Below are positions 32,233-43,341 of a stretch of 64,000 nt of DNA, piece by piece. The stretch covers positions 70,394,698 to 70,458,697 of the forward strand of contig OW121855.1 of assembly GCA_933228895.1 (NCBI GenBank), written 5' to 3'. This stretch comes from Platycnemis pennipes (Eukaryota; Arthropoda; Insecta; Odonata; Platycnemididae). Each line of letters opens with the position of its first letter. Position 1 is the first letter of the stretch. A program made the position numbers and the translations under genes. Below the pieces are notes generated by a model. That model saw only the letters and a program-made list of their open reading frames with translations, was not told where the DNA came from and made no database searches.

Positions 32233-34480
32233 TTGTGCAAGAATACAAAGAATAGACCCAGACGAACACATCCAAAAAGAAGCGGGGCTAGGGCAATCAT
32301 GAGTTTTAGCCCCTTTAAGGCTGCTGGGGAGGATGGGGTATTTACTGCACTCCTTCAGGAAGGGCAGGATCTGCTCCTCTTTCCAATGGTACGAATATTT
32401 TGCTCCTGCCTGGCTTATGGATATGTTCCAAAAGCCTGGAGGGTCACCAAGGTGGTTTTCATACCTAAACCGGGTAAGACGGACTACACAAGAGCAGACT
32501 CCTTTCGAGGAATCAGTCTCATGTCTTTTCTACTGAAGACAATAGAAAAGATAGTGGACAGGTACATAAGGAATCACCCCCTGCACCTGTATCGACCAGC
32601 CTACCAGAAGGGAAAACCCGTGGAGATAGTGCTCCACAATCTGGTTAGCAGGATTGAGGGGGTGCTGGAACATGGAATGTACGGACTGGGGGCATTTCTT
32701 GATGGTGAGGGAGCATTTAATAACACGTCCTTCGATCAAATCTGCATTGCTGCAGGAAGACATGGTATCCATGCTCACATTGTGAGCTGGATTAGATACA
32801 TGTTGGAACAAAGAACTGTCAAAGTAGTCTTGAGAGACAGTTCAATGAAGGTAGCTGTGACACCAGGCTGCCCTCAGGGAGGAGGGTTATCTCCACTCCT
32901 CTGGAATATGGTAGTCGACAGTCTTATTTTAAAATTGAATAGGACTGGTGCATACACTCAAGGGTACGCAGATGATGTGGCTATACTCATCACTGGAAAG
33001 TACCTTGATACTTTCTCTGGACTCATGCAGAAAGCCCTGGATAAGGCAATGGGTTGGATTGCAGAAACAGGGCTGACTGTAAATCCGGAGAAAACTAAGC
33101 TTGTATTGTTTACCAATAGAAGGAAAATGGAGGGCTTTAGACCTCCCTCTTTGCAGGGAAAGGTTTTATATCCCTCCCCATCGGTCAAGTATCTTGGGGT
33201 TATTCTGGACTCCAAGCTTAACTGGGGAGAGCATTTGGAGACCAAGGCAAAGAAAGCTTGTGCCTCCTTATGGATGTGCAGAAGGACCCTTGATAAAACA
33301 TGGTGACTTCAGCCAAAAGCCATTAGATGGATTTATACGACAGTTATTAAACCTAGTTTCTTGTACTGCTCTATAGTTTGGTGGAAGAGAGTCCGGCTCG
33401 AAACTGCTGAGAGCAAACTGAACCACCTTCAAAGAATGGCCTGTATTGGCATTTCAGGGGCTATGAGAACAACCCCAACTCTGGCGCTGGAAACGCTGCT
33501 GAACCTCGCTCCACTCCATGTGAAAGCTGAGGTGCAGGCAAGGACAGCGGCTTATCGCCTCAAATGTATGGGACAGTGGTATGACAAAGGAAGTTCCTAT
33601 GGTCACAGACAAGTTTGGACAGAGCTCATGAAGTCGAGTCCCATCCTCGGGATGGGCAGTGATGGAATGATAGTGTGGTTCAACCAATCACCCCCCTACT
33701 TCAAAACCAACTTCCCGGATAGGGAGCAGTGGGCTAGAGGAAAGAACTTCATTCTGGGGCCGAGGTATGGTATACGGATGGCTTTAGGAAAGAAGGAAGA
33801 GCGGGAGCAGGGGTCTACAATTGTAGCACACCAAGGAAGCTCTCAATCCCTTTCGGAAAATATGCTGCGGTGTTCCAGGCAGAGGTATATGCACTTCTGA
33901 CCTGCGCGTATGCAGGAGATCGGGATGTTTAACAGACCGATACACAGGTGCACGGATAGTCAGGCAGCTTTAAAGGCGCTGACATCACCATGGTGCAAAT
34001 CATAGCTGCTGCAGGAGTGTCATGAGGCACTCAATGATATAGGCAGATGCGGCAAGGTGGAACTTTTCTGGGTGCCTGGTCATGCAGGCCTATCCGGAAA
34101 TGAGATGGCACGGGCCGGTTCCAGCCGAAATCCGATTGGGCCAGGGCCAATCATACCTATTGCTACGTCAATAGGGATAGCAGAAATTAGAATGTGAGGC
34201 TTAGCCCGGCATTCTCAGATCTGGCGAACCACACCAATTCTTAGACAGGCCAAACTGCACATAGGAGAACCTAGGCCTGGGCTTGCCAAAAGACTCCTAT
34301 TACTGAACAGGGGACAACTACGAACAGTAGTGGGAATCCTCACGGCGCACTACCAGGTAATGAGGTACCTGCACCTCCTGGGAATTGTAGATTCAACTAG
34401 ATGCAGGTGGTGCGAAGAAGGGGATGAAACCACATCCAACATATTATGCCAGTGCCCTAATACACATATTAAGGTGACAA
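32233..34480 (+). pseudogene. LOA/R1-like LINE ORF2: reverse transcriptase and RNase H
   Basis: This is the polymerase of a non-LTR retrotransposon. In order: PFKAAGEDG (N-terminal RT), SFRGISLMSFLLKTIEK, the motif A FLD (32695-32703), the motif B TPGCPQGGGLSPLLW, and catalytic YADD (32964-32975). A connection region ending KPSFLYCSIVWW follows. Around 33760 a new frame gives VWYTDGFRKEGRAGAG, the start of an RNase H domain, and 34210-34460 gives LLLLNRGQLRTVVG and the terminal CRWCEEGDE finger. A TGA at 33304-33306, a frameshift near 33750 and later stops kill it. The endonuclease half is missing upstream, so it is a 5'-truncated copy. RNase H and the C-terminal finger point to the LOA/R1/I group. 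Confidence 0.88.
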
Positions 34481-34799
34481 AAAAATGGCATATTAAGGTG
34501 AAATGTTGGTAGTTGAACCTACCTCAAAGAAATAACTTCCACGGACCAACACCGGCTACCAGTCTCGCCCGCCAGAAAATGAGAAGAAGACAGTTGAAGA
34601 TGGAATACGCTTTATAGTTCTAAGTAAGCCGTGCACAGGGCTGGGGCGCTGGCATCAGGTATGCCAGAAGAAGTTACCAATATGAACCGCTATGCCGTAA
34701 ATGGCGCTGGCATCGGGTATACCTTGAGGTTAACTCTTTCTCCATTACTCAAGGGAAATCCCCATAGGGGACCTGTTGGCCTTTAGCAAGGAGATCGAC

Positions 34800-35134
34800 C
34801 TTTATGGGTGGTTGGTTGGTTATTTAGGGGAGGCGACCTACAGCTGAGGTCATTTGCAACATATAGGAAAGGTGGGTAATTGGATAATGGTAGGAATTTT
34901 CAGGGAACGGAGGAAGGGTGGAGAAACCCGGCGTCGGCATTAGCCTACGCTTAACGAAAGGGACCTCGGCTTAACGTCCCATCCGACGGACGGAGTTCTG
35001 AACTTGAAATGCCCTCCACTAGGCACTCAAGTGGGGACCGGTTTCCCACTGAAAAATCCACCACTGCCGGGAATCAAACCCGGGCCCTCGGGATGGGAGG
35101 CCAGAACTCTAGCCACCACACCAACCCGTCCCCC
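34800..35134 (-). mobile_element. tRNA-derived SINE
   Basis: On the minus strand the head begins near 35134 with GGGACGGGTTGGTGTGGTGG, an A-box-like region, and continues to GGGTTTGATTCCCGG (near 35065), a good tRNA B box. An unrelated body follows, containing GATGGGACGTTAAGCCGAGG, then a tail ending ACCAACCAACCACC near 34803. The arrangement of internal pol III promoter, body and simple tail defines a SINE. It follows the LINE fossil, but no shared 3' end with that LINE was noticed. Confidence 0.8.
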
Positions 35135-35329
35135 CTTCATTGGGGGATTTCCTTAGAAGGGTGGTTGGCACAATGGGCCTGAGTGCCTCCTTGGAGGAAC
35201 TCCACCGCCAAATTAATCTAATATTAGGGTTTATACTTTATACACTTGACGAAGCTTAATACTCGGGTTTCTGCAAAAAAACCTTACACCCAGTCTTTAC
35301 TGGCCATGCCTGACTCTTTGTTGTTTTAA

Positions 35330-35640
35330 ATTTTTTCTTTTGCATATTTAAAAACTAAACAACTCATTTTTGTGTTAACCCACAGAATAAATTACAAGGT
35401 TTAAAAATGGAATCTCTCAACTCAAGCTCTATCTCTGGCGGAAATAATGACTTTCGGTCAAGCCACATTGGCTGGGAATGATCATGTAGCAACTGCACTC
35501 TCAGAGTTGACTCCAGGATTCCAAAAGATTGTATAACCTTGAATTTTTCTCTCCTCTTCTTGAACAGCCTCAAGGGCTTTATGTAGGGTTTCATTATCAA
35601 AAGACTTTTTGACTTATTCTTGCATACTTCCTTGACAACT
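35330..35640 (-). pseudogene. Tigger/pogo transposase N-terminal fragment
   Basis: Minus-strand 35600-35364 reads FGILESTLRVQLL, then LDRKSLFPPEIELELRD and NLFCGLT, followed after a stop by words like FKYAKEK. These match the helix-turn-helix and linker of Tigger-type (pogo) transposases. It is a short, broken fragment separate from the larger Tigger at 40.5-45.3 kb. Confidence 0.65.
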
Positions 35641-36384
35641 GATAAAAAAACGAAAATAGGTTAGTTTAAACCCTTACATTCACTTGGGGGGTAATTATGC
35701 TCACCTCTGTGCACCATTAACCCCCCACATTGCTAAATTTGTTTCTTTTTATAAATAGTAAAGTACTGTTCATATACACATCCAATTGCATCTATCAAGG
35801 AAGCAAAGTCTGTTATTCATAAATATGCTTAGTCCAAAAAGAGTAAGAGTAGAGGCTTACCTTCAATTTCACCGAACAGCAGAAATAAAAATCACAATTG
35901 TCTTTATTGACTGCAACTACTAATGTCATGTTGGCAACGGCCGCACCATGTGTCGTCTAAGTTATCTTACCTACCACTACAGACCTGTACAACCTAGAAC
36001 CCTCAGACAGGTTTGCAAACATTGAAACAACAATGCACATAATTACTCACTGTGCCCAATTACCCTCCCCTAATGTGATGCATAACACTTCAATTGTCTT
36101 CGAAGGAAGTGCATACAACATAAATTCTTCCATCTTGAGGTAAACAGAAAACCAACTGAAATATAACATGTACTAAAGGGGTTCAGGATTGCCAACTTGC
36201 AGCAAAAAACCTTAGCTGTGTTAACTACCGATATCAAATGTTTGTAATTCATAGGGTAATTTTCAAAAATGTCATCAGTTCATTTTATTGCCACAACATT
36301 GTGCATGTTTTTATCACAGTTTAATTGGTACCATGTCAGGATATTCAAAGGAAATTTGATGCAAAATTATGTAATATCTGACAA
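35641..36384. other. Non-coding stretch
   Basis: Sequence between the Tigger fragment and the outer nested element, with no supported feature. Confidence 0.4.
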
Positions 36385-36712
36385 CTATAGCAGGGCTGCT
36401 ACCAGCCTGTGACCTAAATAATAGTGACTTTTCCTTGGTGAAATAGTGACCAAATAACAACCGAAAAACGACCAAAAATTGCCCTAAAAGTGACCAAAAA
36501 TGAGAATTTCGGCCACCTCGGACTTGGGACATGAGAGTAATAGGAGGAACAAAAACAACTTCAGTTAAATAAATTTTTTTGAGCATATTAACATATACAA
36601 TAGAGAAAAAAATACAAATTTTCGAAAATTTAATGAAATGCTGAACAAAAAAATTCTTTTTCAAAAATAAAGATTGCAAGTCTCAGCATGGGGAAGGAAC
36701 TTCTCAACACTA

Positions 36713-37260
36713 TGGATTGCTCTTCCATCTTTTCTTTTGCTCGAATGTCAAACCTGATATGAATTCAGATTTTCTTTTTTGCACAGCTTTTTCAACAGCA
36801 GTGGCAAGCTTATCAGAAGTCGCTATATCTCTGTGAATGGCAGCCAATCCTTCCAACATCACTTGGGCAATATCTTCAATGTTCTTCTTAGCAATGACAT
36901 TCTTAAGGTGCATATTGGCTTCATCAAATAGTCTGTTTTCCTTAGCAGATGCATGCTCCCATTCCTCCCACAATCCTCTTTTTAAACAATATTGTTTTCT
37001 CTATCTGTTCTGCTCTTTTATTCTCTTCTTCATTCGGGCTTCCTCTTATTTTTTCTACCTCTCTTCTTCCAAGTAAGCTTTGTAATGTCGATTAGCGCAG
37101 TGTGCACTTGCAAAAAGATCTTTGGTAATAGGCACTAGAAACGTCTTATTGCCATACTTGTGAAGCACACTCTTGACTATCATGTACATGGTAAGAGGGC
37201 ATTCAGACATAGCATTTCTGTCATATGCTTTAATCCTCCCTGACTTGGGATGAAGTTTCT
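36713..37260 (-). pseudogene. Unrecognised coding fossil inside the outer element
   Basis: A minus-strand frame with several stops reads SGRIKAYDRNAMSECPLTMY, then HKYGNKTFLVPITKDLF, a long Lys/Glu/Arg-rich helix-like stretch, and WEEWEHASAKENRLFDE (to 36713). Its continuity across stops suggests a former gene of about 180 codons. The charged middle looks like coiled coil. It may belong to the 36391-45806 element. I do not recognise the family. Confidence 0.4.
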
Positions 37261-37379
37261 TCCTGAGTCATAGAAAACTGCTTCCGAATGGCTGGCTATG
37301 GTGAAGGAATTGCATCCAAAGACTGACTTCAGTGAAGACTTCGACTGGCGCGAAATTCATGGTGAAATAGTGTCCAACC

Positions 37380-37720
37380 ACTTTTTCGGAATATGTCCAT
37401 TTTGACGATAATGTGACTGCCACTTCTGAAGAATACAATGCCGCCACTTCTGGGAAGAAAGCGGACCTTGATGGCACTGAACACGGGAAAGAAGTGAGTG
37501 ATTCAGATAGGGAAGAGGAGGAAGAAAAGCAATTCGAAAATATGTGATTAAAGCATAAAAAGGCATTTGCTGCGATTTCAAATTTGGAAATGGCCTTACA
37601 TGAAAGACTGAGTGCTGATGGAAATCTAGCAAAAGCCATGGGTGTGTTATGTAAACACATTCACGAAAAGAAAAGTAAAACCTCATTGGATTAATTTTTT
37701 TTGCAATAAATGACTTTTTC
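37380..37720 (+). pseudogene. Possible Tigger-type transposase tail
   Basis: On the plus strand a frame with one internal stop reads VHFDDNVTATSEEYNAATSG, an acidic SDSDREEEEEKQFENM, then HKKAFAAISNLEMALHERLS and finally EKKSKTSLD*FF. An acidic region, a helical AL..LE segment and a terminal Q/K-T-x-x-x-F-F are typical of the C-terminal tail of Tigger/jerky transposases. No catalytic domain precedes it. The assignment is tentative. Confidence 0.4.
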
Positions 37721-39751
37721 AAATACGTTTATAAGTCATGATCCAAGTTTTGCAACTAATTTATATCCATTTCTCTCAGTAACAAAAGGCTTTATTTCTC
37801 TGTGATGATATTTAATGAATTCAGCATTTCAGTTGCCTTTTCCACCCCTCAGCGACGAAGGTAATGACATTATGTTTTAACTACCGCAGGGAAGAGGGGT
37901 CAATCGTTTTTTGGAATGGTGTGTCATTAACGATTAGTTAAAAATACTCAGGATTTACGATGAACAAATTTTTTAACTTAGCATTTTTTAAGGGAATTTC
38001 AAATTGAACAATATGGTATCTCACTGGAATCATTCACCAAAATCATATTTCTTTTGGGCTTGCTGAAATTTTTTGTGGGTCTCACCTGCTGTAGGCATGG
38101 TGGAGTAATAGTTTCCGGATGGTGTGATGCCCTTTACCCATTTTCCCTGCATAAGCACTTTTATCATTTGGTAGCCGTTCCACGTGCATCCCTAGATTCT
38201 TTTGTTTGCCCCAAATTGCTGACAAGTTATGGCCCTTACCAAGAACACTGTATACAGTGTTCTCACAATCAGCTTTGTTTATGCTTTTCCCATTTTCCAA
38301 ACTCAAATGTGAATCATGAGGTAAGGAAGGCAGACGATATGGGGACTACTTTTGGGTGGTGTCTATCTGACACTGCTTCAGCGATTTTTTTCTTGGGTTG
38401 TCTCGAGCTTCTTTGGGAGGGGTAAGGGATTCTGGGTTCCTCGCCGACCTAGACGTGATGCTCCACCCCTACCATCATCTCCCCTCTCCCAAACCCCTCC
38501 ACCATTGGATGCCACCTGAGAAGATAGGGCGTGGGAAAGCGATGAGTGAAATGTGATACTTTTGGTTCGCGGTTGTAACTGATAAGGGACACTGAGCGGG
38601 GAAGGAAGATGATGCAGCAGTTCATCATTGTAAAAGTCATTGGGGAAATGAGAAATTTAAAGGTCTACGGCGAAAATTTTGGCGACTTAGAAAATACACC
38701 TTAAGTGATATTACTGGACACATGCCCGAAAACATTCATTTTATGTTCCACGTGATCGCATCTGATAGTGCATACTTCTCAAACTTAAATCTGATAAACG
38801 CAAAGAATTTCAGCGATTAACTCCTCATTTTAGTGCTTATTCTTTGCCTTTTTATAAAAAAATATGGCATCACGGTGATATTCTCGGAAATACGGGATAT
38901 TTTTCATTAATTTTCAGAAAGTACATGTACATTAGTTCGAACCCGAATAATTCTGAGTCCAATATATTTGGATTTTGGTCCCTTTAATTTCAAATTAATG
39001 AGGTTTTAATGTGCTGTTAGTCTCTCCAATACTGCTGCAATACAATGCACTAAAATCAGATGCCACACACTTGAGAACACAGATTAGTTCTTTGGTGATA
39101 TCATCATGGATGCTGTGCAGACTGACAACCTATAGAGCAGCATTGCGAGGGACAATGCTGCCTGCATTATTGCTGGATGAATAATTCAGCTGTAGCTGAC
39201 CAACGCCAAGTTTAGCTGCTACCCCCTGAATGTGCTTTAGTGTTTTGACATGCAGCTGCACAGCTTGGAAACCCTTCTTATTGACAATGGTGTACCTTAT
39301 GCACATCTGGCAAAGGTTCATATCACTGGACTCCTTTGTGCCCCATTCTTGAACTTTATGCCACTGCCCATTGTCCCTGGATAGGAGCGAAAATAGTTCC
39401 GATGCCCCTGCTGGGAATCAACAATAACCAAACCGAAAATCTTATACTTGTACAACAGGAGCAGAGAAAAATAACTGTCATACCGACACACACTACAACA
39501 CTGAGTCACAAAATATAATTCATAACTTTAATAAGATGATTACCTTCTTTGGAGACAGCAGAAAAATACAGAGAAACAATAATCTTTGCTGACCAAAACA
39601 ATAATATGGCAGTGCTTGTGGAGAAGGGAGGAGAGGGCAACGAGGAAGCGAAAAAGTAGTGCAGAAGGATGGTGCCACAACTACCCCTAGGATGAGATGG
39701 CAGCGCACGTTGCTAGCTCACTGAATAATGTTTACTCACTGTATGGCCCGT
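37721..39751. other. Non-coding interior of the outer nested element
   Basis: No gene is supported. A perfect 20-bp palindrome GAACACTGTATACAGTGTTC lies at 38243-38262, and an unbroken minus-strand frame of 74 codons crosses it (38306-38082) without known motifs. Confidence 0.4.
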
Positions 39752-40230
39752 CACATACTAGGTGAATTTACCGATGCTGTATTTTGGCCACATTGTGCTT
39801 ACACACTTGAGCTGCAAAATCACCATGCAACCTCACAAGTCTGAATAGCCAGGGCAATTTGAGTAAAAAGAGTCTCTTTTACATTGTAATCAGGGTACCG
39901 AGAGTAATGGATACTAGATGTGCTTTTTTTTAGCCGGAGAGAAATCATGAGTAGAAAGGTTCTAGAAAACACTTGTTAACATTACGGCATGAATTGACTG
40001 AAATTTCACTTTGTCAAGCGAGTGGTAAAGGTGACCTTAATTGCTTTTTTTAATTATTTTGTGTTGCTGCATTGATCTTCCTAGTTTTCTAAAATAATTT
40101 TATTTTTCAAGCATAAAATGACCAACAAAAACTTCTTGCTCTACTGCTATATCGTCACCAGAGGAACAGGAAAAGAAACAATTGCCTTATTTGGATCCAT
40201 CCAATAAACCAAAGAAGAACAGAAATTGGA

Positions 40231-40294
40231 GCGAAAGAAAAAATGGCAATTTTCCACAAGAATTCTTGTGGAAAATTGCCATTTTTTCTTTCGC
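40231..40294. repeat. Perfect 64-bp palindrome without spacer
   Basis: Two exact 32-bp arms meet between 40262 and 40263, running from GCGAAAGAAAAAATGGC on the left to GCCATTTTTTCTTTCGC on the right, with AAGAATTCTT at the centre. There is not one mismatch. It lies about 170 bp left of the Tigger element. Neither arm continues into the flanks. Confidence 0.95.
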
Positions 40295-40938
40295 TATGAT
40301 ATTCCACCAAATCAAGCCTGAAACAACTACCTTTAGAAATTGGAGCATTTTGCACCCTTTTTGAAGATTTGAGGAATGATGACACAAATTTTTTCGATTA
40401 TTTTGGAATGTCTATTTCATCACTGTCCCATAGGTCAGGTCTTGCCTTCACCAAAGAAATAAGTAGGGAAGGTGGGGCAAAGTGGAATGGTTAAGCTTCA
40501 CTTGACAGTAAGTGCTAGCCAAACATGCTCAGAACCAGAAATTTTAGTTGGGTCAGATACCTAAGTTTATCTGCTACTATACTAAAATGTATACAGTGAA
40601 ATGTTCATATAATTATTCACAGTAACCTTTTCTTTCGATAGCTGCACTTTTTTCACTATGCCCCCTGGTGGGGGCAAAGTGAAAATGTTTAGGGGGTAAA
40701 GTGAAATGGTATTGGGGCAAAGTGAAATTTGACTTCATTTGTAAAATAAGACGTCCATATATTTTTTCTATAAATAAACACATTTATTTTTGATAGAACA
40801 TTTTAAAGAGGATGACAGTGCCACTGCCATTTTGAATTTCAGTGATTATACATGACATAGAAAAAATAAAACAGCCCTTCTTAAAAAAAGACAATTCACA
40901 CTTATTCAGATGATGCATAAATAGACACTTTCCTCTAC

Positions 40939-41693
40939 CTACTGAAATTTAATTTTACCATGTCTTAACTTAATGACCTTCATTAGTTGCCCAACTACCT
41001 CTTTTTCATAACTAATGTCTGTAAACACAAAAATATCCTTGTGCTGGCGGTACCACCTCATAAACTGGACCTCATATGATGATTTTCTTACTTTTTTTAC
41101 TTGTGCAACAAAGTCTTTGCTAGTACCCCTATCATTTTTCATTTTTACAAGAATGAAGTCGTCAACATTAATTTTTGTTTTTTCTACGGTGAACATTTTA
41201 CCCTCCACCAGTGAAGAGTCAGAGGAGCCACTAATATTGGAGCGTGATCCTTTGCTTAGCATAATGCTGTACTCTTCATCTGAGGAGGATTCAGAACTAA
41301 TCTTTCTGTTATTTGCCACATTCTTGTTTTTGTTATCTCTCATGAGTCTCCTCCTTATATTTTTCAGTGACTTCTTTGGCACTTGATGTTTTTTTCTGGC
41401 TTTTAAATCAGCCAAAGAAGGGGAATTTGTCAGGATAACTGTTTTCCCTCTTTTTCGTTGCACTTTTCTTGGTCCAGCTTTTGGAATGGGCATTATGTTC
41501 TCGGGGGTCACAGGAACTGCAGTCTCCTCTTCTTAGTGACATGGTTTTGACGTCACAGAGCATTTTTCCGAGGGCTGATCCTGTGGCGAAAAAACTTCTC
41601 TTTGTGAAGATCCAGGATCACCACTGAATTTTGGGTTTTCCCTATTGGTTGTCTCGGAAGGTTCATACATATCATCAGGGAATATACGAGGGT
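40939..41693 (-). pseudogene. Tigger transposase, C-terminal part beyond the insertion
   Basis: Reading resumes on the minus strand at 41693 with NPRIFPDDMYEPSETTNRE, the segment expected after GICPF in Tigger proteins. It continues, after a stop near 41535, into TPENIMPIPKAGPRKVQRKR, a serine-rich acidic stretch and a final DFVAQVKK / YEVQFMRW module (40939-41511, 190 codons). This last part is the usual tail in arthropod Tigger-type proteins. The join shows that both blocks are one gene split by the 1.6 kb insertion. Confidence 0.8.
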
Positions 41694-41696
41694 TAA

Positions 41697-43338
41697 GGGT
41701 CATATTCATAGTCAAGACTTTACGCTAAAGTAGCCTTTAGATGGGCTAAAGGGACCTTTCCGCATTTCATGGACGTCACTTCTGACCAAATTATGCTAAA
41801 GAGTCACTTTACGCTAAAGACTGGCTCCGAGCTCACTTTAGCCCCTAAAGTAGGAGCGCTGGAAAGCAAAATGGCTGCGATTGGCATTGACGGACTTGAA
41901 AATCTTGCGGAATGGGTAGAAAACGCGGAATGGACGGAATTTATAGTAATGAATTACCCCCGATGATACATAAGGGATATGGAGAGTCCAATGGAGCGTT
42001 ATCGGGAGGAAGGATTCATTAGGGTGTTATCGGTTTCCAAAAGTTGTCGCCGTAGAAATGTTTGCCGACAACTTAGAACGAGTAAAAAATAGTGCTATGC
42101 CGGTGCCGCCGCTAATTCGACTACTTACGATATTACGACACAGGTATATATCTATATACATGAAAATGAAGTTCATTTAGGAAATGTAATTAATTCGAAT
42201 CCTCGAATGTTCGTGTTTACATTTCAACCGTTGTTTATAATACTAGTAGCATATGACAATTAATATTACTTGATAGTCAATTACATTTAAAGCATTGAAC
42301 TGTTCTTTGATTAACTTCCGCTCACGAAGGTTTTCTTTGGCGGAGGTAGGCTAGCGAGGCGGACGCTTTTTATTCTTCACAAAATGTTTCGCATGGATTT
42401 AAGTTATCAGGTTATTATTCAACCATATCAGTTACTAATGAGTCCGATCCTTAATCATGGTTAGCTCCATCAGGGCCTCCCTTTCATAATTGGTCAGTTT
42501 TTACAATCTCTTACGATCTGTTTTTAGATCGAAACCTAACAGTTACAGATAGGTAATGATAAATCCTAACATAGCTACGAAACATTAAAATATCATTTAC
42601 CTAGTATACTAGATATGGCCCATATGAAACCTAGTTAATCAAAAAGCTTTACTACCTACCAATGATTATCGAAACAAAACGATAGGATACTCTACGCGAA
42701 TTTATGAATTTAAACGAAGACGAACTATTCAAACTATAAAAAGAATGATGCACTATTAGAAAATTTAAAACCATAGGTAACTGTGATAAAGTTGGAATGA
42801 AATAGTTACATAAAGGCACCTTCCTCAGCTCCAAACCCTTAATATTATTTAAAATGAAAATTATAAGTAACAAATGCTGATGCCAATATACCTAACGTAA
42901 AAGAAAAGAAATCTACACCTACCCCATGAGACCTACCCTAAAAGCTGATATCATACATAAAATAAAATACGGAGAGAACTCTTAGTAAAGAAAGAAAAAA
43001 TTATATTGACGTTAAAGATCGCCAACAACTTTCCACGGACCTATGGATATTATAATAATGGAGTATTTATATACACTTCATCAACTTCATGCTGGAACCA
43101 TTCGCTTTTTGTTTACCATTCGTCATCTTTTTCAGATTCGCATGTCAGTTGTTTCGCAAACATAATTGCCACCACGCTAGATTTTATTTTGAAATCAGAG
43201 GTCCGGTGGCTAAAGACACACTTCACAAAGTGTAACACTTAAGACGTCTATGAAACACACTTATCGTAAAGAGTGTCTTTACTCTAAAGAGTCACTTTGT
43301 TAAGGGACTTGATTAAGTCTTGACTATGAATACGACCC
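41697..43338 (+). mobile_element. PIF/Harbinger deletion derivative inside the Tigger gene
   Basis: The ends match over 24 bp with one difference: left GGGTCATATTCATAGTC, and right in reverse complement GGGTCGTATTCATAGTC. TAA flanks both sides (41694-41696 and 43339-43341), the expected PIF/Harbinger duplication. Subterminal regions repeat words such as CTAAAGAGTCACTTT in both orientations. At 1,642 bp it keeps only the first part of a transposase gene. It interrupts the host transposase exactly between the codons for Phe and Asn-Pro. Confidence 0.9.
41871..42141 (+). pseudogene. PIF/Harbinger transposase N-terminal remnant
   Basis: An ATG at 41871 opens a frame reading MAAIGIDGLENLAEWVENAE and then, after a stop, YIRDMESPMERYREEGFIRV. 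A one-base frameshift later the sequence continues as RFPKVVAVEMFADNLERV and PPLIRLLTILRHR. These are the conserved N-terminal region of PIF/Harbinger DDE proteins (the RFR...LL.LI...L stretch). A GT follows directly and may be an intron donor. The catalytic part is deleted. Confidence 0.75.
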
Positions 43339-43341
43339 TAA

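Noticed and set aside
38243..38262. Perfect 20-bp palindrome as a steroid-receptor element
   Set aside because: The half-site spacing does not match the 3-bp spacing of such elements and no gene is near, so it is likely chance or repeat-derived.
41694..41697. TTAA at the left edge of the PIF/Harbinger, suggesting piggyBac
   Set aside because: The right edge has CCCTAAAA, not TTAA. Only the 3-bp TAA is duplicated, and the interior encodes a PIF/Harbinger N-terminus.
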